Below are positions 16,251 through 30,209 of a stretch of 64,000 bases of DNA, in pieces. Positions within the stretch are counted from its first letter, which is position 1; each line of letters starts with the position of its first letter. This DNA is from Marsupella aquatica (lineage: Eukaryota > Marchantiophyta), in the NCBI GenBank assembly GCA_973895155.1, contig OZ316894.1:18228001-18292000 (forward strand). Reading direction: 5' to 3'. The notes beneath the pieces were generated by a model. The model did no database searches, had not been told where the DNA came from, and saw only the letters and a list, made by a program, of their open reading frames with translations. The translations under genes were made by a program, and so were the position numbers.

Positions 16251-17340
16251 CGTTGCAGCCCACGAGAGACATAAGGACTACTCATCTTTCTGGTCATTTT
16301 AATAGAATGACGGATTGTAAAACAAGGAATTTTTTTTTATTTGAACAGGGTCGGATCTCTGATAGGACATGGACAAAGAGTGCATAAAGCGGCAAACTAC
16401 CCGAGCACATGCTGGGTGAACGGAAACAGTGAGAAAGTCGTTGTGCAGAGTTATCATCAAAGTACCACACAGGTTGAGTGAATTCCTTTTGTTATGTAAT
16501 GTAGTCAATATCTCCCAAGTTGCGCTCTTGAGATCTGATCTAATTGTTTTTTCAGTAGAAATATTCTTGGAACACCAACGCACCAACTGTGTAAGAAAAT
16601 TTGTAAAAGCTCTTTTTAGTAATGTGGAAGCTCACAAAAATTTATTACCGATGCAGCTTGGATTGCCTTCAGACTACATGATTTAGACGGTACAAATCTC
16701 TTGTATAGTATGTCGTTCACATGAAAGCCTACTTTTAGAATTGGTCAGGGGAGTTCTTGTAATGTGTAATGTAAAGGTAAAAGCGTCCAATGAGATCGCT
16801 CCCCTTTTTCTGTAGGTTCTGTAGAGGACAACGATCCTGTCCTGCCCGATATCAACCCCCAGTGTAAATGCATTCTTGGGTTTTGTACTTTGAAATCATT
16901 TGGTACCTTTTCGTTTGGCTTATGTCCACTGAAAAGAGGAAATATTTCCATGTTCATGGAAAACAGGGACATTTTCGGGAGCTACCTTTGAACGCGTATT
17001 CTGAATAGGTAAACTCAATTGACAAATCCAATCAATACCTTGTTTACAGACTTTTGTCCAAGGGCAGTGGATGAGCTTTTCAGCACAACCACAATTTTGT
17101 GGCCTTTTCCTCACCAGCTCCTTTACCTGAGTTAACCGAGACAATGAAATCCTTCTAAACCCGCGACTGAGCACGAAATTACCTCCTGTCACCCTGTAAT
17201 CAGTGAAAAATTGTTCCATGGACTCTTCCCATCAGATTCATAGGCCAGCACTCTTGTAGAATTCTCTCAGGTTGCCCTCCTCGAAAATTTAGAAGAGGGA
17301 AATTGCTACCGGCATCCATGAGTTCTCGACAAAGCTCATT
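16251..17340. other. Intergenic DNA, no gene seen
   Basis: Mixed-composition sequence. The open frames on both strands are under 100 codons, lack recognisable domains and overlap each other. Nothing further could be supported. Confidence 0.4.
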
Positions 17341-17607
17341 TGGAACTGATAGGTTTTGCCACTCCGTGAGGTCTGTTCGTATCACCTGTCAATGCACTAA
17401 AGCTTTCGAAATTTTCAATAAGATGGGTTCAAGTATAATCTCGATTTCTCCTGTTGATGAATGATGGCGCTTCGGAACTGATAGGTTTTCCACTCAGGGA
17501 GGTCTCTTCGTATCATCTGTGAATACACTAAAGCTTTCGACATTTTCAATAAAATGGGTTCAAGAATAATCGTGTAATCTCGATTTCTCCTGTTGATGGG
17601 GGATGGC
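17341..17607. repeat. ~132-bp tandem duplication
   Basis: Copy 1 (17341-17472) and copy 2 (17473-17607) both begin GGAACTGATAGGTTTT, run through CACTAAAGCTTTCGA and ATTTTCAATAA, and end near TCTCCTGTTGATG. Divergence is roughly 10 percent plus small indels. Confidence 0.8.
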
Positions 17608-20344
17608 GTCCAGGAGAATGTAGAAAGGCAACCCGTTCATTATAATGAGCCAGAAGATCATGAAGACATTCTGAATTGTGGTTGTAGGAGTCTGGCCAAG
17701 TCAGCTCAGCAAGTAAGCCACCTTAGGCAGTTGGCATTATAGATCCTGACTTGCGTGGGTAAGAACTAGTGTGCTGCACAAAGCGAGACTTTCAGAAATT
17801 AAGGTTACTCGGGACCGAGAGTTCATCTTGGACAGCAGCATATTTTCCCTAAACTTCTCTAGCGTCAACACTTTACGCGGAACGATTCTCTGGAGCTTGT
17901 AATAAGAGCTTGTTCTGAATTCTTTCACCGTGTCCATGGGGGCCCTCCAAGATCAGTTGTTTAGGGCCTTGACAGATGGCATGAGGTCTCCGAAATCGAT
18001 ATTTCTTGAAGGTTACATTCATGGTCGTCAAACAAATTTGCACCCACCCCTGTTCTCATCCTAATTGTCAATCACCGAAAGCCACACGAGGGAGGAGGGT
18101 GGGGAGATCTACAAGTCACTCCAGGGCACGAAGGCATGGAAGGTGCAGAAGAAACAGAGGCTCCAGAGGCTAGAGCTATTTGCAGCCTCAGACAGAAAAT
18201 CGGTTTCTACACCACAACAATAGACGAATCCATGGTGGGAGGTCCGTGGAGAGCAGGGCGTTGAGGAAGAGGAGAATCTGCCATGAACAGGGCCGGTCTT
18301 CTCCACAACATTACTTTAAACGTGCCACTAGTTTTACCAAGAAAAATCCTCGAGCAATGTTAGACCGCACAACGTAGTAAACCGTCGTTCCACTCACTCA
18401 GCCGTCTCCTCGAGTGTGCCACTTCGTCGATCCCACGTTGCCTGCGTTTCCTCGAGCTTGCCAGTTCGTTGTTCCCACGTTGCACTGTTTTGGGACTGCA
18501 ACCTTCTCGTGAGGGGCCAAGGAGAAGATCCTCACATTCTTAGAAGAACCCGCCATGTAGAAACTGGTCCACCAGAAAGGCCCCACTGGGAGTGCAGTTT
18601 CCACAGCGATTGCCAGGAAGTAGAGGGAACAAATTTACTGGAAAAGGGTCACTCTGGACTTTTTGCTGATGACCCATTTCAGTAAGCGGAAAAAGTCCAG
18701 AGAGGACCCGAAGAAAACTGAAACAAAAAAGTGATACATTCTGTCATTTCTGTGTCTCACACAGAATGCTGATGACGATGACGGTACTAATTCTACAGGT
18801 ACCAGTGTCTCAACGTCAATGCAACGACGATCGCCGCCACTCAGTCAGATTGCCTGATGAAGGGCTCAAACTCTGGAAGGCCCATTTCCCCATTGATTGA
18901 ATTTTACACTTTCGCTTTCTTCATGGCTTGCGTGGGTCGTTGTGCTCCTTTTGACAGACAGACGGCGTGACGCTGATGGTTTGCTTTGCTGGTGCGTTGC
19001 ATGACCTTGACGTAGTCTGTTTCTTTAATGTTTCTAAGAAGTAGCTCATTGAGGTGGCACCTACGAATTCATGGTAGGAACGAGATGTCATTTCGGATCC
19101 TGTCTCCGAGTTTGGCCCTTTTTGTTCGTTGGCTCTTTCTGAGCTTTTGCATTTTGGCATTGTGACACTTTTTGTTCGTTGGCGCTTTTCGTTCTTGGCA
19201 TTGTCACACGTAATAAATGTCACGTTTTACACAGCCACAGTTCCTCCCAAATTAGTATTAAATAGGATAAACTGCTAGCAGTCTGCTTTCCATTTCCCAT
19301 ATGGTTTAACTTAACTTGACTAGGTTGACATTTCATTGATCTGTGATGACCTGGTAGAGTCTCTTTCAATAACCCAAGTCCCTTAATCCACACCTGCCCA
19401 TGTAAAAGGGTCCCTTTCTCTACCCGGCTAGTGTTCCAACAATGAATAGTAAAGCAGACCTAAAAAAAGTGAACCTCACCCCAAGACTCGTGCGCATTCT
19501 TCCATTCATGGTGGAAATGCATTCTTCCATTCATAGAAATGACAGCTATGCCTTAGTCCTAGCTCTTATATGTGCAGTTGTGATGATTTAACCAACTGAC
19601 CAAGTTTTTGTGTTGTGCCATAAAAATATTCGTTGGGGTCCGTTGAGAAACTGTTCCTTGATTGGGGTGGCAGTCTTGATGACTTGATGGGGTGCTCATG
19701 CTTGTATTCAGTGTGCTGCTCATGGCTGTTTTTACCATGGTGAGTATTTCGTCAAAGCATTTTGAAAGTTTACATGACATGATAAGGTAATTGTTTCCTA
19801 ATGGACCTCATCTTCAGCCTTGTGCCAAATTGGTTGAGAGTAGTGTCACACCAAACTTATGTGGTGATTGGGGTTTAAAGTTTCAAATTCATTTGATGGG
19901 TCAAAATACACTAGTATAATGTGTATGGTTAACAAAGCAGATTTAACACTTAAGGTCCCCTTCAAGTAAATTGAGTTTTTGGCTTCTTTCTTGTATCCTC
20001 TGCTGGCACTCCGTCAGTTTTTCAAGTATTTGTTCTTTCAACTATCTTAATTCCTTTTTCAAAAGTCTTTGTTATTTTTTCAACCTTCCTAATTCATGGG
20101 TTGTCAGTACACATTTATCGAGAACTCCCACTTAGCGCCAGTACGCTGTACAGTAAACAGCCGTCTGTAAATGTGAGTTAATTCAAGAGGGAAAAATCAC
20201 ACCATCAATTGTTCTGTGGATTCTCTAGCACCTGAACCCTCTCAGAGCTGAGGACTCGGCGGTGGAGGAGCACTAGCAATTTAATGCTCGACCCTAAACT
20301 GGCTGAATTGGCACAGTCCGTTATACAGCACTCACAGTCACACA
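17608..20344. other. Intergenic DNA, no gene seen
   Basis: Open frames are short and without recognisable domains. A locally GC-richer patch at 18100-18700 carries two similar stretches (CTCGAGTGTGCCACTTCGTC and CTCGAGCTTGCCAGTTCGTT), suggesting another small decayed duplication. No promoter, tRNA or terminator could be supported. Confidence 0.4.
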
Positions 20345-20805
20345 GTCACACGAGCGTCTATTGATGGGTCCGCAGTCGATCAGTCCCTCGAAGCTCACAA
20401 TTACTTTCTTGTCCTATCCTAGATTAGTTTCCCTTAATACACATCAAAATGTCATAATATAGGGTGTGCAATCATTAATTAATTTAAAGGTAATAGCAAA
20501 ATTTATCATGGTATGGAGTTATGTTAATACACAATATATGTCATAATATTAATTTCTCTCGTGGGTCACATGAGCATCTATTGACGGGTCCGCCATCGAT
20601 CAGTCCTCAACGCTAACAGTTAAGTTCTTGTCCTTTTGTGAGATGCCCTGATTAGTTTACTCTTAAGATTATTGCATATCACAATGTGATAATATATGTG
20701 TACACTCATTTATTTAAAGAAAATAACACAATTATCATTATATGGACTTATGTCCTACACAATATATATGTCATATTAATATATTATTAGTTTTTCTCGT
20801 GGCAT
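20345..20805. repeat. ~220-bp tandem duplication
   Basis: Copy 1 (20345-20570) and copy 2 (20571-20805) share GTCACACGAGCGTCTATTGA / GTCACATGAGCATCTATTGA, the following GGGTCCGC..TCGATCAGTCC, the AT-rich middle and the end TTTCTCGTGG. They have diverged by clear point changes and small indels, so the event is not recent. Confidence 0.8.
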
Positions 20806-23110
20806 CGTATCTCGTGATGACCGGGTATTGCTCGTTACCATTTGGATGTCGGCGGCGGGGTTCAATTAATTCACTCCGGATTTTTGGCGCGAGTTTCACC
20901 ATAAAGAGGGGTTTCAACAGAACCTATCATCGCCGTCGAATTTACGAGGAAAGGTAAAAGGGAGCCAAGTCAGCCAACCGAACCGTGCGGACTCGATGTC
21001 CCAGTTCATATGGTGCGGGGAAACTCGCTCCATGAGTTCGAAACGCTTGCGTGCTCCCGCGCGAGATTACTTGCACGGTAGCACAGTGCAGTGCAAGACC
21101 AGAATAGATCGGTGTTTCGACGTATGACACAGTTTCAATGCGTCTCTTGTCTCGTCGTTTTTCCTGGAAGGCCGTTTTCCCCCTTCTGCGAAGTTTACGT
21201 GTCAGTGAAGGTTTACTCGAAGCCACCCGTGTCGGCGGGGAATAAAACGTTAAACCCATCTTTCCAGGGAGGAGTCTTCGACGCCGTTGCATTCCCGAAC
21301 ACGTGACAACCACGTCGAGTGGATGTGGAGATAAAGACCCGGGCGAAAGACGACGCAAAGTCCCCGTATCTTTATCGAAAAGTCCCCCCTAGACCCCATG
21401 GGTGTGGTTCGTTTTGTTACCACGTATTAAGGAATGTCGTAGGACGAGACTTTCCGTGAGTACGTGTTGCGTTTTGCGTACTCTATACTGTCGTGTTCCT
21501 AATGAGTGCCGACTCCGCAGATACTCTCAGGCTTCAGGGCTGTCCCGGAGATTCTCCCGTCCAGACTGCCCATACGCATCATTTTTGCGAATGCCCTCCC
21601 GTCCGTCCGTCCGTCCAGTCAGGGGTGTTGTACCCGTGCTCCACCATCCATCCGTCACTGTCCCAAGTCCCAACTTGGCACCCTAGACTCTCCCTAGTGC
21701 AACGGGGTATGCTTTCCGTGGTACGCTCTATTGCCATTCGGTTTGAAAGTACTTAGGGGCGTTTTAAATACAATGAAGTTTTGCATGTGATCTCGTGCGG
21801 GAGTGTTGTGGCCTAGGGCAGCGGGAACGACTGGTCAAGCACTGAATGTGAGACCTTACCAGTCAAACCCAGGAGTCATGACCAAAATGGAGGACAAATT
21901 GCTAAGAGGATGACATTCAATTTCAGTGTGCTCATTGATTCATGTTGTCATTTCACAGACCCCTCTCAAATCTGAGAGCCCAAAATATCATTCCCCAGCT
22001 ATACCCAATTTTGGTGCGCTCGTGAATTGGGTTTTTTTCAATATTTAAGACATCCTACTATAGTGCCTGACAGCACAACTAGTTTGCCATGTAAGCATGG
22101 AGTGGATGAAGAGAGGCCAAATGTGTTTAGGATTTAGGATAACTAATGTCTGTGCAAATGGTTATTAGGTTGTAACCTTGCTTCCTAAATGTGAAATTAT
22201 CAGGTTACAGTCTAGAACTTGATCTTGGTTATTGCACTCAAATTCTGTTAAAAAAATATATTAACCTACTGTATATTTGTGGACACTATATGATGAGAGT
22301 AGGATTGACTAGAAATGGTTATTGACAGGTTCCATTTATTTCATACAGAATATACAAAAAATGAGGGAGATGGTGGGTGACGAAGGGGTCTTGGTACATG
22401 TTCTGCAAATTTTTGCAAAACATTTACACTAATTTGTAAAAGCATCAAGAAATGGAAACTGAAGTGGGGATGGATTGAAACTTTGTTTCATGAAGCCCAG
22501 TTGGACTGCAAACTTGAATTGATAGCTACAATTGACTCAGATAACAATATTCACACTATTGATTAAACCATGACCCCTAAAAGGTATCCTTGTAGTTTGT
22601 AGCCTATTTCATTTACATTCCCTCGTGTCATGTAGCATAGGCCACCAATGATCAGGTGTGACTTGGTTTTTTAATATCAATCTCTGTTGAAACAGCATTA
22701 AGTGAAATTCTGATAAATAATATTTAACCAAATGATCTCAATATTTGGCCAAATTGTGCCACTAATTAAATATGTACTTTCAGTATGGAAGGTTCCAGTG
22801 TGTAACCATTTTTGTAGGTAATTGTTATGTCCATAATCTCTTGACAGGAAACTCACGATTATTAGTAACTTTTTCTCAGACAATAATTATGTAGTGTAAA
22901 GGAGGTCTGGGTAAGGGCTCTAGCTTAAATACTATTGTCAGAAGGATTAGGATTTCCTAATTGTCAGAATTAATCATTAATTCCTAATTTTGACAATTAA
23001 TCCTAATTGTCAGAAGCTTCAGCCTTCAATCAACTTTAATTCACTTTCTTTAATTCACTTTCTGGTACAATCTCCCATCAAATTTTTATTTACTTTCAGT
23101 TATTAGGATG
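20806..23110. other. Intergenic DNA, no gene seen
   Basis: A GC-richer block (20820-21760) contains open frames up to 138 codons on the minus strand and about 90 on the plus strand. Neither shows a recognisable domain and they overlap, so they are left out. 21760-23110 is AT-rich; around 22955-23015 the sequence folds on itself around GAATTAATCATTAATTC with CTAATTGTCAGAA copies on both sides. Confidence 0.4.
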
Positions 23111-23559
23111 ATAGACTACAAGTAACCCAGCCCTTACCGCCGTTTTATCCTTCGACACCGTTCCTTCCTGTAATCCTGTATGCCTCGCGCAGTCACTCCT
23201 CTGCGTCCGCTGTACGTTCTGATACGGCGCCCGTTACCGGCATCCCGGCAACTGGGTAGGCTTCCAAGGACTGTACAGTAGTAGTAGGGTAGCGTATTGT
23301 AGAGTACAGTACTCGGTCACGTTTGTGCGAAGCAATACCGTAGGAAAGAGGGAGGGAGGGAAGCGAAGGGATGGATGGATGGAGGGAAGGAAGCGAGGAA
23401 AGACGGGAGGAAGAGCGCACGCAAACGCGGGTGGGGGTCGGTTCCTTGATTCCTTCCCTTCCCCGGCTGCCCTCTTCTCCTCTTCGCCCCCCTCTCACGG
23501 TCCGTCCGTGTCCACGCGCTCCTCTCCTCGTCGCCCGTCGTCACTCGTCACCCTCCGTC

Positions 23560-23636
23560 GTCCCGTCGTCCCCGTCCTGTCCCGTCCCGTCCCGTCCCCG
23601 TCCCGTCCCGTCCCCGTCCCCGTCCCCGTCCCGTCC
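23560..23636. repeat. CCCGT / CCCCGT microsatellite
   Basis: About 75 bp of imperfect CCCGT and CCCCGT units in the leader region of the ClpD-like gene, preceded by GGGA/GGAT-rich sequence at 23340-23400 and followed by a GA run (GAGAGAGAGA) near 23750. Long frames crossing it are composition artefacts. Confidence 0.85.
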
Positions 23637-24453
23637 GGGCTTCTCGCGTAGAAGCAGTGCGCGCTGCTGCTGCTGCTTCATGTGTTCGTCGACGCTGGAG
23701 AAAAGGTTTGCTGAGGCAATTCGGGAATTGGGATTCAATTGGGAGTGTGAGAGAGAGAGAGTGAGGCGAGGAGACACAAGTCGGACGGAGAGTGGCCAGA
23801 AAGTCTCTCGATTGCGGTCCCTCTCGTGGCAGCGTGCATTGCAAGTAGGGTCTGGCGCTGTGGCGTGTGTCTCCTTGCGCTGCCGAAGTTCATATACGCT
23901 GAGCGATGAGCGGGTCAATAATCTCAGTTTCCAGTCCACCACGATAATAATATTGTGATTGTTGTTCCCTGGAGCGCGGCATCGGGTTCGAGGATCGTTT
24001 CCGTCCGCCGCTCGCTGTGGCTCAATTTTTTTGTAAGATAGGTTCGATTGCACGTTTTTGATCACTGGATTGCTGAAGGGGACTTTGTGGAGAGGGTGGT
24101 GTTGGGGGTTTGATTTCGTTCTACTAGACATCAGGGTCTCGTTGACGACCACCGGGTTTGGAGCGATTATTGCCTTATTTTCCATTGCGGACGACCCAAC
24201 AAGGGTTCGTTCGATTGTTGCGGAATTCCGAAATTCAACCAATTAAATCAATTTGTCGACATTCTGCCCGCACTTGAGAGTGCGTGGCTTGTACAATTTT
24301 TAAAAGTTGTAAGCGAGGCGTGGTGTGTGAGAGATAGAGAGGGAGAGAACGATCTGTTGCCTGGTGACTCTCTCCACTCGCAACCTCAGTTCTTCGTCTG
24401 ATTTGCGGATCTTTGGACAATTACAGTGCGATCAGACACGCCGGAGCCGGAGG

Positions 24454-24468
24454 GGGCGTGACGTCGTA
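24454..24468 (+). promoter_or_regulatory. TGACGTCG bZIP-type element upstream of the ClpD-like start
   Basis: GCGTGACGTCGTAG lies about 65 bp before the ATG at 24530 and contains the TGACGTC core bound by plant bZIP factors. The Arabidopsis relative ERD1 is induced by dehydration, which makes the site plausible, but its position could equally be within the 5' UTR. Function is inferred only. Confidence 0.25.
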
Positions 24469-24529
24469 GAGAGATATTTTCTCAATCGTTTTTCTGGGAA
24501 GGAACTCTAGCAAGCAGTGGTCTGTCACG

Positions 24530-27500
24530 ATGGAGGTGATGGCGAGCTCTTTTGCCGTTCACCGGTCCATTTCTGCACCTCACTCTGCTATTCTGGCCGA
24601 GCGTCATCCAACCGTAGCTCGTGTAAATCCAATTCTCGCTAGGAAATCTGCTGCTCCTTCATTGGGAGTGTCCACTAGGGCTCTACGGTATAGTCACGAG
24701 GGCCTGAGGAAAAGTTCTGTCGTCGACGTATTGAGGCCCATCTCTCTCTCCGAGGGATTTGATGCGGCTGTGTCATCTAGCCTGAGCCCCAGTGTGGACA
24801 GCGATGAGGTTCATGGAAGTGGAAGTAGAGCACCTGGGATGCCATTCGATGAGCCTCGAGGAAACCGAAGCCGTGGTGTAGTGTCTGCTGTTTTTGAACG
24901 GTTCACCGAAAGGGCAATTAAATCGGTCATGTTGGCCCAACGAGAGGCGAAGGCTTTAGGAAAGGGAGAAGTTGGAACAGAACAGCTTCTATTGGGGCTA
25001 ATTGCAGAGGACAGAGGTAGCGAGGGGTTTCTTCGAACGGGGGTAACAATTGAGAGAGCGAGGGAGGCGGTCCGAGGCCTTAGCGATGAAAGACTTGGGG
25101 GCTCTTTAAGTCCAGACAAGCCTGCAACTGAAGTTCCTTTCTCTCGGGGCAGCAAACGTGTATTTGAAGCGGCCTTGGAACACTCAAAGCAGATGGGGCA
25201 CAATTACATCGCTCCTGAACACATCGCCCTCGCTCTCTTGGCTGTAGACGATGGTGGCGCAAGCATGGTAATTGATAGGTACGGTAATCCGGTTCCCTCT
25301 ACGTACTGGTCGGTGCCATGTCCTTCCCTACTAGATTTTGGAGGTTTTTTGGGGGCTGATGTTGTAGGACTTGTTTACTTACTTCCCTGGTTCTGGTTGG
25401 TTGCCGTGCCTTCCTTTCTTAATCTCAAACCTTTGTATAGCTGTTACCTTTTCTTATGTGCGCCGTCAATGGACGTTACCGCTGCTTTGTCAGTTGAAAT
25501 CGTCGTGAATAGATCTTCATGTGTGGCTGAATGAGTGTGGAAGTGGTGTTGGGTTGGTAGGCTTGTCGTGATTTTCAGCTGACGTTGACATGAAATCGAG
25601 TTTTCCTGTAAGATTCTGAAGCTTGGTTTGAATCATCCCTTGTGCAGATTGGGACTGAGTAAAGATAAGTTACACTCCGAGGCAGCTAACAGGCTGCAAG
25701 GGGAACTAGCGAAGGAGGGGAGGGCAGCATCCTCATCTGTGGCCTTGCCCGCTAAGGCTGCCGCAGGAGCGACGACGTCCACGAAGGGATCCCGAAGTCG
25801 GAAAGGTCTCTATTTTACGCCATCCGAATTGTTTTTCGGTTGTTTTTATTTCCGGTTGGGAAGGCTGTGACTCTACGTGTTTTAATTCATCTTCTTCGCT
25901 GTTCATTCTGATTTTAATCTTATGTCTCGGGATTGCAGATAAGGGTGCCTTGAATGATTTTTGCGTGGATCTCACTGCGCGTGCAAGTGAGGGGAAAATT
26001 GACCCTGTGATTGGGCGAGACAAGGAAGTGCAGAGAGTTGTTCAGATCCTTGCGAGAAGAACTAAGAACAATCCCATTCTCCTGGGAGAGCCGGGAGTGG
26101 GGAAGACTGCTATTGCCGAAGGCTTGGCTGTCCGAATTGCCTGCGGCAACGTGCCTGATTTTCTCATCGTGAGTATTTATTTTCTGCTGCATCTTTCCGT
26201 GGTTTCAGACTTTTGCTTGGCTTAGCTGTTATTCGGTCTTTCATTGTTGGATTGAAGTGTTTTCTGCTTTCGTGAACCGAGATTCGAGTTATTTGAGGTA
26301 AATTGTTGACTGGTCATTCTTTCGAAAATGCAGGGGAAGAGAGTGATGTCTTTAGATATGGGTTTACTTCTGGCGGGCGCGAAAGAGCGTGGTGAATTGG
26401 AAACAAGGGTGACCGGCCTCGTGGAGGAAACTCGGACGGCAGGCAACGTTATTTTGATGATTGATGAGGTCCATACATTGGTCGGATCTGGTTCTGTAGG
26501 CAGGGGAGGTAGCAGTGGAGCTGGCCTGGATATCGCCAATCTTCTGAAACCTGCCTTGGCTAGAGGGCTGTTGCAGGTATGATTTTGATATCCTGACGAT
26601 AGGACTCTCGACCTAGATTCCGCACGGGATCGATTTGACTTTCTAGAATTTTCATGGAAATGCATCCAAAATCCATAGAAATCACCTGAAAACAGTTTCA
26701 TGACGACGACAGTCTTTCTTACGTGTCTCCTGTTCCTTTCGATTTGCAGTGCATCGGTGCAACAACTTTAGACGAGCACAGGAAGCACATTGAGAAAGAC
26801 AAAGCTCTTGCTCGTCGCTTTCAACCGGTTATGGTGAATGAACCCAGCCAGGTAAGAACAAGAATGGTGACTTCTGTGTTACTTTTTTCTGTGTAGTGGG
26901 AATGGTAGGATTTTTGTTGGGGAATACTTGTCTCCTGAGGTAATTCCACCTTGTATGGTGTAATAAATACGGATCATACGGCTCGCATTGGGTGCTTTGG
27001 ATCTTTGGAGCTTGAACTGTGAACCTGCTTTGAATGTTTGGTGCTTGCTTCTTTCATTGTATGAGTGTCATTGTCGGTAGGAATTGTAGTCTGCAAAGCT
27101 GAAGTGTTTCGCGTGATATATTTCACCAATGCAGGAGGACGCGATTGAGATACTCTTGGGGCTACGCAGCAAGTATGAAGAGTATCACAAGTGCAGGATT
27201 ACTAAGGAGGCTGTAGAAGCTGCTGTGTACTTATCAGCGCGGTACATTGCTGATAGGTTCCTTCCAGACAAGGCCATAGATCTTCTGGATGAAGCTGGGA
27301 GTCTCGCCCGGATAAATGCTTTCAAAAGACGAAAGGAGCGACAGGTCGCCATTCTTAGCGAGTCTCCCAGCAGTTATTGGCAAGAAATCCGCAGTGTGCA
27401 GGCTGCTCAAGAAGCGGTGAGTTCTTTGATTCAAGGATCAAAGTGTGATTATTTCTTTTCAGTGTTTTCTCCATCCGACGACAATGTACAGTAGAACCCA

Positions 27501-29486
27501 AAACTAGAGGCTGGCCTGCTGGATTTTTCTGATTCTTGCCCTTACTATGTCCTGACAGGCGTTAGTTCCTCAGTCTGCAGCTGGAGTAACGGACTACATG
27601 TCTCAAGGGTCGTCTGGATCTGGTGCATCAGTATCCACGGTATTGCCAGAAAGCTCGAACGTGAGCTTTTTAGGAGACGATGAGATGTCTGACTGGTAAG
27701 CATCCGTCTTGACTTATGAAGTCCCTTCGTTTCGGGATGGAATGAGTAGTATGCAGTGTCAATGTTCCAAGAGAGCCATGAAGAATACACAACGTTGGTA
27801 TGCCTTGTTGCTCAAGATTTGTCTTTTAGCTGATACTCGCTGAAATGACATTGATGCCCGAAATGTTGGGATGAAGCCACGTACGAAAATAGTGAAGAGC
27901 TTTGAGGTGGACGTCCGGAAGTCTCGTTATACACATTCCGAGGCGGAATGAATGAGAAATTTATGCGAGTGGTAATTCTGAATATTGTGTGGTTTACTTT
28001 CAGGCCCGTGGTAGTCGGACCTGCAGAGATTGCTTCAGTGGCTTCCGTTTGGTCAGGTATTCCCGTGCAACAGTTGACAGAGGACGAGCAAATGAAATTG
28101 ATGGAATTGGAGAGTTTACTGCGGACCCGAGTCGTTGGCCAGGAAGACGCTGTTAGTGCTATCTCACGTGCAGTAAGGCGTGCACGAGTGGGTTTGAAAG
28201 ATCCCGATCGTCCAATTGCAGCAATGCTTTTCTGTGGCCCAACTGGAGTAGGAAAGACAGAGCTAACCAAGGCTCTTGCCCAGCACTATTTTGGCTCTGT
28301 AAGTACCGCTCCCAAGTAGTAGTAAACGTCCGTTTGTGTCAATCCTCCAAATTTTGAAATTTTTCGTTTTGAACGACTCAGGGAGGATTTTACAAATGTT
28401 CGTCGCCCTTTTTATCCTCTGGCTACTTTATTTGATTTATTTCCTCGAAGGAGTTCTTCGAATGTGCTGACCTGGACTTTCTGCATTGGCGATGAATTGC
28501 AGGATGGCGCAATGATAAGGCTGGACATGAGTGAGTATATGGAAAGACACACAGTCAGCAAACTAATTGGATCTCCGCCAGGCTATGTCGGTTATGGAGA
28601 TGGCGGTGCTTTAACAGAAGCAGTCAGAAGAAAACCCTACACTGTAATACTTCTGGACGAGATTGAAAAGGCACATCCTGACGTTTTCAACATTCTTCTT
28701 CAAGTATTTGAAGATGGACACCTTACAGACTCTCGGGGAAGGAAAGTGTCATTTAAGAATACTCTCATTGTCATGACATCGAATGTTGGGTCATCACAAA
28801 TTGCAAGGGGAGGTAGCAACCAAATTGGGTTTACCTTTTCGGACGAAGCTGATGGTGGTAAATATTCTGCTTTGAAGGCTCTTGTCATGGATGAACTGAA
28901 GGGATTTTTCAGGCCTGAGCTATTGAACAGGCTGGACGAGGTGGTGGTATTCCGCTCTTTAGAAAAAACTCAGGTAACTACGGACTATATATTTCTGTCC
29001 CTCGTGTCAAATAATTGTTGAGTAGTTGTTCTTAGGTCCATTCTGGTTTGGCTTATTCTAAACTATCAGCGTTCTCTTAAAGGCCATTGGAATAGTTGGA
29101 GGCCTCTCTTATGATCAATCGTCCTATGGCTAACTTTGCTTGTTGTGCACCAGGTTCGTACGATCGTGGATATGATGATGGAAGAGACCAAATCTCGACT
29201 TCTTGCTCGAGGAGTTGGTCTTGAGATATCTGAAGCAATGTTCCAACTGATATGCGACCAAGGGTATGACAGAAGTTATGGAGCCAGGCCCCTCCGCAGA
29301 GCTCTAGTTCGACTGGTAGAAGATAATTTGAGCGAGGCATTGTTGTCCGGTGTATATGAGGAAGGGGACACAGCTTTGGTGGACATCGACGAAACCGGTA
29401 ATCCCACGGTGATCCGCCACGTGAAACCGGACCGTTGCGAGACGGAACTTTGTTTACCATTAGTGAAGCCTGTTGTCGTAACTTGA
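24530..29486 (+). CDS. CLPD: ClpD/ERD1-type chloroplast Hsp100 ATPase
   Basis: Regulatory AAA+ chaperone that unfolds stromal proteins and feeds them to the ClpP protease. Exons: 24530-25278, 25648-25805, 25939-26168, 26334-26576, 26750-26851, 27135-27416, 27559-27695, 28004-28298, 28503-28973, 29154-29486; all junctions GT..AG and phase-consistent, giving 999 residues (ERD1 about 945). Ser/Arg-rich N-terminus typical of a plastid transit peptide; Clp N-domain ([19 protein letters not shown]); AAA1 with Walker A GEPGVGKT near residue 352 (26085-26108) and Walker [14 protein letters not shown]2 with Walker A GPTGVGKT near residue 712 (28236-28259) and Walker [11 protein letters not shown]; sensor region PELLNRLDE. 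It groups with ClpD rather than ClpC because of EFFERT-like N-domain wording replaced by FERFTERAI, the [14 protein letters not shown] linker, the Ser-rich middle region and the C-terminus [15 protein letters not shown]. Nothing in it is broken. Confidence 0.94.
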
Positions 29487-30209
29487 TGGATTCTCGTCGG
29501 AGATTTTGAGCAACATGGGTAGGGACCTTATGGCTTGTCCGAGAACTGGTGTGATTTCCCCCGATTGCAACATCAAGAGACTGGAGTATGCAAGGTTGCT
29601 AATCCATGCTGGAATTTCCGAGAATATTTGTGAAGTCTCGAATGGCGAGGTGGTGGACCGTCCATTGGCGATTCTCCTTAGTAGGAAGGTCCGACATTGG
29701 CGGGTTTGAGATGGAAGCAACCTGCGGAAGGAAACAAATGTAGAGGAAGGAGTCCTGAGATACTTGTGTGTTAACTTCACCTTATCCCAAATTCTGTAGA
29801 CTTGTTGAATCCCATTTGTGGTAGTGAGAGCAGGGATTTCTAAATTACTGACCCTGCAACTCTAGGTCGCAGAATTCGCCCATCGCAGCGGAGTATATAA
29901 TTTTTCCGAGCGGCAGTAATGTTCTCGATTATCCTTCGCATTTCAGAGGGAAACATATGTAAATAGCTGTACAAAATTGTAATTCCGTCTGTCGCCATTG
30001 TAAAGATGGCTGTATTTTAAATCCTTTGGGACTCGGATCTGTCCGTATTGGTCCCTCGGCTCATATGATAATTTGGATTGAAATGTTTCATTCGATGGCA
30101 GAGCTTGTTTCTTTCTTTACTGCAAATTGAATACATTATCATAACTCAGATCGAACATTCCAAAGATTGCTGTCGTTAGTAGATGTTGTCGAGTTAACCC
30201 ACCACCAAC

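Noticed and set aside
16083-16302. Short repeat protein encoded by the 45-bp triplicate
   Set aside because: Open only because the unit is a multiple of three; no start context, no homologs recognised and two frames are equally open.
20942-21358. Minus-strand frame of 138 codons
   Set aside because: No recognisable domain, atypical composition, no splice or start context that supports a gene.
23371-23958. A 195-codon plus-strand frame upstream of CLPD
   Set aside because: Driven by simple repeats and without domains; better read as 5' leader and promoter sequence.
23325-24242. Long open frames (up to 233 codons) on both strands around the CCCGT microsatellite
   Set aside because: They are Pro/Arg/Ser or Asp/Gly/Thr repeats produced by GC-rich simple sequence, overlap each other, and lie in the leader of the ClpD-like gene.
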